From: Coriobacteriales bacterium
Lineage (GTDB): Bacteria > Actinomycetota > Coriobacteriia > Coriobacteriales > UBA8131
Reading direction: 5' to 3'
DNA: 9,257 nt
Assembly (NCBI GenBank): GCA_031267175.1
Contig: JAIRZP010000040.1
Span: 1-9,257 of the forward strand
Shown: piece after piece, positions 6,826-9,257 of the stretch
Layout of the letters: each line of letters starts with the position of its first letter
Numbering within the stretch: position 1 is the first letter of the stretch
Made by a program: the position numbers and the translations under genes
Notes under the pieces: model-generated
What the model saw: the letters and a program-made list of their open reading frames with translations, nothing else
Told to the model about the DNA's origin: nothing
Database searches by the model: none

Positions 6826-6873
6826 TGTGTACCAGGGGGAATATGTTGTACCCCCCTGTACTATTGTGTACCA
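6826..6873 (-). promoter_or_regulatory. Amidohydrolase leader: phased TGTAC repeats and a 10-bp hairpin
   Basis: TGTAC occurs at 6828, 6847, 6857 and 6867, giving steps of 19, 10 and 10 bp, close to whole helical turns. The 9-mer TGTGTACCA occurs at both ends (6826-6834 and 6865-6873). In addition, GTAC (6829-6832), A6834 and GGGGG (6835-6839) pair with CCCCC (6852-6856), T6857 and GTAC (6858-6861), leaving one bulged C and a 12-nt loop. The hairpin ends about 12 nt upstream of the amidohydrolase SD. This looks like an operator array, an RNA regulatory hairpin, or both. No known riboswitch is recognised. Confidence 0.5.
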
Positions 6874-6885
6874 TTTTCGTGGTCG

Positions 6886-6894
6886 TTTATAACA
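6886..6894 (-). promoter_or_regulatory. Candidate extended -10 promoter for the amidohydrolase gene
   Basis: On the minus strand the bases read TGTTATAAA, a good extended -10 (TGn + TATAAA). It would start transcription near 6879 and give a leader of about 74 nt containing the TGTAC repeats and hairpin. No clear -35 lies at 17 bp; TTGCCT is 21 bp away. Extended -10 promoters can work with a weak -35. Confidence 0.4.
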
Positions 6895-6900
6895 GGATTC

Positions 6901-6935
6901 GGTTAACCATACAGGCAATCTGCCAACGGCTTGGC
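6901..6935. promoter_or_regulatory. Two inverted repeats upstream of the amidohydrolase promoter
   Basis: GGTTAACC (6901-6908) is a perfect 8-bp palindrome, and GCCAA-CGGC-TTGGC (6922-6935) has perfect 5-bp arms with a 4-nt spacer. Both sit just upstream of the candidate -10 and could be regulator sites. Short palindromes also arise by chance, so confidence is low. Confidence 0.25.
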
Positions 6936-6966
6936 GTGAGGGAGCAAGTCGGTGGCTAACCTACCA

Positions 6967-7044
6967 TCAAATGATACAATGCACACCCCCTGAAATCAAA
7001 TCGTTTTGCATTAGGCAGAATCGTTTGACATTGGCTCTCTCCTT
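6967..7044 (-). other. SD plus two tiny ORFs on a direct repeat, downstream of tfoX
   Basis: Reading leftward after the tfoX stop, AAGGAGAGAG (7044-7035) precedes ATG at 7031. That frame is only MSNDSA before TAA at 7013-7011. The same bases (TAATG) offer a second ATG at 7011 with a 14-residue frame, MQNDLISGGVHCII, to the stop at 6967-6969. The two start regions are near-copies 20 bp apart (12 of 14 identical, plus-strand 6999-7012 and 7019-7032). This could be the broken 5' end of a lost gene, small coupled peptides, or a repeated protein-binding site. Confidence 0.35.
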
Positions 7045-7048
7045 GTTT

Positions 7049-7371
7049 TTATCTGATTTTCGTTTTCCTCGGCTTCGGAACCGGGGTAATTGGTTCGAGA
7101 ATTCCGATGACTTTGCAGAGTAGGTCTCGGTCATCCACATCAACGGCGTAATGCTCTTTCGCGCCATCATACGGAAATCCTCTGCCGAATCTGTCGGTTA
7201 AGACGTCGAGTGCCGACAAATGCTTCACGAAAACCGTGTCGTCACAGACAAGCAGTATCGGCTTGTCGTTGACGTAGACCATGTACTCGCCAAACATCTT
7301 CTTATAGCGTACCTCACCACACCATCTATCTGCTCGCAGACAAACTCAATGTAATCAACAGATGTCGCCAT
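7049..7371 (-). pseudogene. TfoX N-terminal domain protein, broken by an apparent 1-nt deletion
   Basis: The gene starts at ATG 7371 (MATSVDYIEFVCEQIDGV) with GGAGGG 7 nt upstream and only 3 nt after the stop of the preceding gene. The rest of the domain (VRYKKMFGEYMVYVNDKPIL, then GFPYDGAKEHY and LEPITPVPKPRKTK) is in another frame ending at 7049. The family pattern is G-V-G-E-V-R-Y-K-K-M-F-G-E-Y. The bases read GGTGTGGTGAGG, and adding one G (about 7316-7322) restores it and gives about 107 residues, normal for the small TfoX_N family. TfoX/Sxy regulates competence in Gammaproteobacteria, but small stand-alone domains elsewhere have no clear role. The break may be real or a sequencing or assembly error. 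A re-initiation product from ATG 7297 (82 residues) is possible. Confidence 0.8.
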
Positions 7372-7374
7372 ACG

Positions 7375-8310
7375 TTATCCCTCCTGCTTCCTTTCAATCT
7401 GCTCCATGCGCCAACGCATGATATCGGTGATAAGCTCGTAGTCTATTGGCTTGTCAATCGGAAGTTGGATAGCCCCCTTGCTCGTCTTGTATCCCATCAG
7501 TCGTTTGAAGAACACGCCCACCGCTTCGCCTCCGGGGTAGATACCGATGTGATGCTTGAACGCCGCGAAGTGGATAATGTTCTCACCTCGCCAAAACGTT
7601 GGCATCCGATATGAGATTTTCTCTGTCGCCCCCGGTGCGGCGTTGCGGATAGTATCGCAAATATTTCGCAGGAGTGGCTGAACCTCTGTATTCTGTTCGT
7701 CGATGTACTCGTCAATCGCCGTCGCCATGCCTATTCCTCCACTCGGAAAGGTTTGCGCGAGCTTTTGCCCGGCCTTCCGCAACACATCACTTAACCCAAC
7801 ATTTCTGCTTGCTTGTTCGCTACGAGTCCCGGTCACAACGATCATATCCTGACCGTCAAACTCAAGCATCTGGAACATGTTCCTCGTGTAGTCATAGTAC
7901 GCCTGAAACTTGCTTTGGTCGGGGTTTCCCTGCGTGAATACAAGGATCAGCTTCTTCCCAGCATTCTCCTCTTTGAAGCGTGGCGAGAAGCGCGGGGTAA
8001 TTTGTGCGAACAGTCTGTCTGTGAACACCTTTGCCTGACCGCTCATCTGCGCCATGTAAAGTGGCGAGCCGAGAACAAGCGCATCGGCCTGCTTGAGCGA
8101 GGCATAGACTGCCCGCATATCATCGGCAACGACACACCCGTCGCCTTTCGCGCAGCCTAAACAGCCCCGGCAGGGGCTGATGGTAAGCCCGCCGGAATGG
8201 AAGATTTGTGTTTCCGCGCCCGCCTCCGTCGCACTTTCGAGTATCTGAGTTATCGACCACGCTGTGCTGCCACTTTTGCGCGGGCTTGCGTTAAATCCAA
8301 TGACTCTCAT
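7375..8310 (-). CDS. Iron-sulfur flavoprotein (flavodoxin-like) fused to DUF1801 domain
   Basis: 311 residues. Residues 1-190 form a flavodoxin-like FMN reductase fold, with FNASPRKSGST (6-16) as the phosphate-binding loop and GSPLYMAQMSGQ (81-92) as the flavin loop. C47-x2-C50-x2-C53-x5-C59 is the compact cysteine pattern of archaeal-type iron-sulfur flavoproteins (Isf), suggesting a 4Fe-4S cluster and electron transfer. Residues 195-311 (MATAIDEYIDEQ, ISYRMPTFW, AAFKHHIGIYP, KGAIQLP) are a complete DUF1801/YdhG-like domain of unknown function. At the joint, GGAGG lies 7 nt before in-frame ATG 7728, and a TAG occurs one frame over at 7733-7731. The two domains may therefore once have been separate overlapping genes, and DUF1801 may still be made separately. 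The SD for ATG 8310 is weak. It lies 46 nt after the Imm-5-like gene and 3 nt before tfoX. Confidence 0.85.
   Translation of the reverse strand: MRVIGFNASPRKSGSTAWSITQILESATEAGAETQIFHSGGLTISPCRGCLGCAKGDGCVVADDMRAVYASLKQADALVLGSPLYMAQMSGQAKVFTDRLFAQITPRFSPRFKEENAGKKLILVFTQGNPDQSKFQAYYDYTRNMFQMLEFDGQDMIVVTGTRSEQASRNVGLSDVLRKAGQKLAQTFPSGGIGMATAIDEYIDEQNTEVQPLLRNICDTIRNAAPGATEKISYRMPTFWRGENIIHFAAFKHHIGIYPGGEAVGVFFKRLMGYKTSKGAIQLPIDKPIDYELITDIMRWRMEQIERKQEG
7726..7740 (-). promoter_or_regulatory. Internal SD and ATG at the flavoprotein/DUF1801 boundary
   Basis: GGAGG (7740-7736), a 7-nt spacer and ATG (7728-7726) form a better start signal than that of the full ORF. The ATG is codon 195, exactly where the DUF1801 domain begins. 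This would let a 117-residue DUF1801 protein be translated on its own. Confidence 0.5.
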
Positions 8311-8356
8311 TCTACTTCACCCTGTTTTCCTTTCCATACATGTTCACCATATCATC

Positions 8357-8887
8357 TCAGCAATGCCACTTGCAATGTGCCGGGTTTGGCTCATTGTCTA
8401 CCGCGACGGTTCTTAGTGCGGCGGTGTAGTCGGCACAGACCTCCTCGGCAACGGCTGTGTACTCCGCTTCGCCGGCGGCAAGTCCCAGACGATCATAGGC
8501 AATAGCTGCCGCTGCGTAAAAGTACAATCCGAGCGAATGCGGCGTGGCGTGGATACTTCCCGCCGACTGCCCGATGGCCCTTGCGGCGGCCTGCGCGACG
8601 GGATTGTCATTCAGTTCACGAGCAGCGGCGTGACACTTGTCAAGGATGATGTTTTTGACATACGGCAGCTTAACCTTGCCATCAAGCCATTCGCGGGCGG
8701 CGGCTATCGTGTGAGCGGGTCGTTCGTCATTTGGACAGTGCTTCTCGAACAGCGGGAGCATATTCCGCTCGGCGTAGTCAAGCGTCCAGTTTGCCACCGT
8801 TGTTTTGCTCTGCGTTTCAATGAGTCGCATCAGGGCAACAGTAGTCGGCGCGCTCGCGTTGCCGAGTGTTTTACGCAGTTTCCTCAT
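8357..8887 (-). CDS. Imm-5-like putative immunity family protein
   Basis: 176 residues, likely all alpha-helical and soluble. It matches, from memory, a conserved family named putative immunity protein (Imm-5-like). Recognised blocks are LMRLIETQSKTTVANWTLDY, LPLFEKHCPNDERPAHTIAA, AAREWLDGKVKLP, CHAAARE, ARAIGQSAGSIHATPHSLGL, YAAAAIAYDRLG and the C-terminal AVDNEPNPA. The immunity label comes from computational association and not from a known activity, and no toxin gene is present in this window. The start at 8887 overlaps the upstream stop by one base (TAATG), with AGAGG 8 nt before it, so translation is probably coupled. It belongs to the same operon as the flavoprotein gene. Family recognition is good, function unknown. 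Confidence 0.75.
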   Translation of the reverse strand: MRKLRKTLGNASAPTTVALMRLIETQSKTTVANWTLDYAERNMLPLFEKHCPNDERPAHTIAAAREWLDGKVKLPYVKNIILDKCHAAARELNDNPVAQAAARAIGQSAGSIHATPHSLGLYFYAAAAIAYDRLGLAAGEAEYTAVAEEVCADYTAALRTVAVDNEPNPAHCKWHC

Positions 8888-9255
8888 TACGCTGCCTCTC
8901 TGTAGTTTTTCGGCGTTATCTGCTCACTTTCCGGCGGTGACAGGCTTATGCCGCTGCCGTCTATAGTCGCCACGATAGTCCCAGACCTATAAGTAGCGTA
9001 CATCACCGTGCCGAGTTTTGAGAGCCGACGCAGTACTTCAATGTCGGGGTTGTCGTAGCTTCCCACGTTAGGACCTTGGCTTGAAATTATCCCATATTCG
9101 GGGCGTATCTCATCAAGGAACGTCTGCGAGCTTGATGTCTCGGAGCCGTGATGCCCAACCACATAAATGTCAACATCGCCAATCCTGCCGGAAAGCAACT
9201 GCTCCGTCTTGTCTTCCGCATCGCCGGTGATGAGCGTCTTTATGCCGCCGACATC
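8887..9255 (-). CDS. ComEC-like metallo-beta-lactamase-fold protein, C-terminal part (5' end off window)
   Basis: The frame is open from the right edge to TAA at 8889-8887 and gives 122 residues. Landmarks are LITGDAEDKTEQLL, YVVGHHGSETSSSQTFLDEI, PEYGIISSQGPN and NPDIEVLRRLSKLG, ending RSGTIVATIDGSGI. This is the order seen in the C-terminal MBL domain of ComEC/Rec2 and its free-standing relatives (TGDAE, GHHGS, then SYGHP before EVLxRL). The TGD aspartate and GHHGS histidine would bind metal. The family His of SYGHP is replaced (SYDNP), which may affect the metal site. Such proteins are hydrolases of nucleic acids or phosphoesters, often secreted or membrane-linked. Whether this copy has ComEC membrane segments cannot be seen. 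The next gene starts within its stop codon. Confidence 0.8.
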   Translation of the reverse strand, partial: DVGGIKTLITGDAEDKTEQLLSGRIGDVDIYVVGHHGSETSSSQTFLDEIRPEYGIISSQGPNVGSYDNPDIEVLRRLSKLGTVMYATYRSGTIVATIDGSGISLSPPESEQITPKNYREAA

Positions 9256-9257
9256 GA

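Noticed and set aside
7011..7031. Recoding (readthrough of TAA) to extend MSNDSA
   Set aside because: Reading through the TAA soon meets another stop (TGA), and no structure or family match supports recoding.
7049..9255. Competence island (TfoX plus ComEC-like MBL)
   Set aside because: The TfoX piece is the small stand-alone type and is broken, and the MBL domain alone does not show a DNA-uptake channel; no other competence gene is visible.
1..9257. tRNA, rRNA, CRISPR array, insertion sequence or prophage genes
   Set aside because: No regularly spaced repeat units, transposase or integrase motifs, cloverleaf candidates or conserved rRNA blocks were seen on either strand.

Overview
The window is bacterial and moderately GC-rich, with tight gene packing and Shine-Dalgarno (SD) or overlap starts. 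The mix of genes points to a host-associated Gram-positive anaerobe. The mix is a CPA1-type Na+/H+ antiporter with a long cytoplasmic tail, a PTS EIIC-EAL fusion, a CodA-like amidohydrolase, an iron-sulfur flavoprotein and a DUF1801/TfoX/immunity-like cassette. My best guess is Actinomycetota, class Coriobacteriia. This rests on gene content and memory and is low to moderate confidence.

Left end (1-~820): the wreck of a type I restriction-modification locus. It holds the last 75 residues of a DinD-type protein, a 39-codon ORF whose stop overlaps the next start (ATGA) and which contains a perfect GC-rich palindrome, and an hsdM remnant. In the remnant about 30 N-terminal residues are joined out of frame to about 104 C-terminal residues, and both the SAM-binding motif and NPPF are gone. 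The remnant then runs into unrelated sequence.

Centre (863-6880): a 754-residue CPA1 Na+/H+ antiporter on the plus strand converges, with a 28-nt gap, on a 741-residue minus-strand protein. That protein joins a complete lactose/cellobiose-family PTS EIIC membrane domain to a cytoplasmic EAL (c-di-GMP phosphodiesterase) domain that keeps its catalytic residues. Upstream of it on the same strand is a cytosine-deaminase-like amidohydrolase in which the expected third metal-ligand histidine is leucine. The amidohydrolase leader carries four TGTAC motifs, three of them exactly 10 bp apart, and a 10-bp hairpin just before its ribosome binding site.

Right end (6960-9257): a compact minus-strand operon read right to left. 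It contains the C-terminus of a ComEC-like metallo-beta-lactamase-fold protein, an Imm-5-like protein (1-nt TAATG overlap), an iron-sulfur flavoprotein fused in frame to DUF1801 (with a second strong SD and ATG at the domain boundary), and a TfoX N-terminal-domain gene broken by an apparent 1-nt deletion. Behind tfoX lie an SD and two tiny ORFs starting on a 12/14-identical direct repeat.

The item most worth pursuing is the EIIC-EAL fusion, which could tie sugar transport or sensing directly to c-di-GMP breakdown. Next are the phased-repeat leader with the atypical amidohydrolase, and the fusion or frameshift events in the right-hand operon. I found no tRNA, rRNA, CRISPR array, insertion sequence or phage gene.
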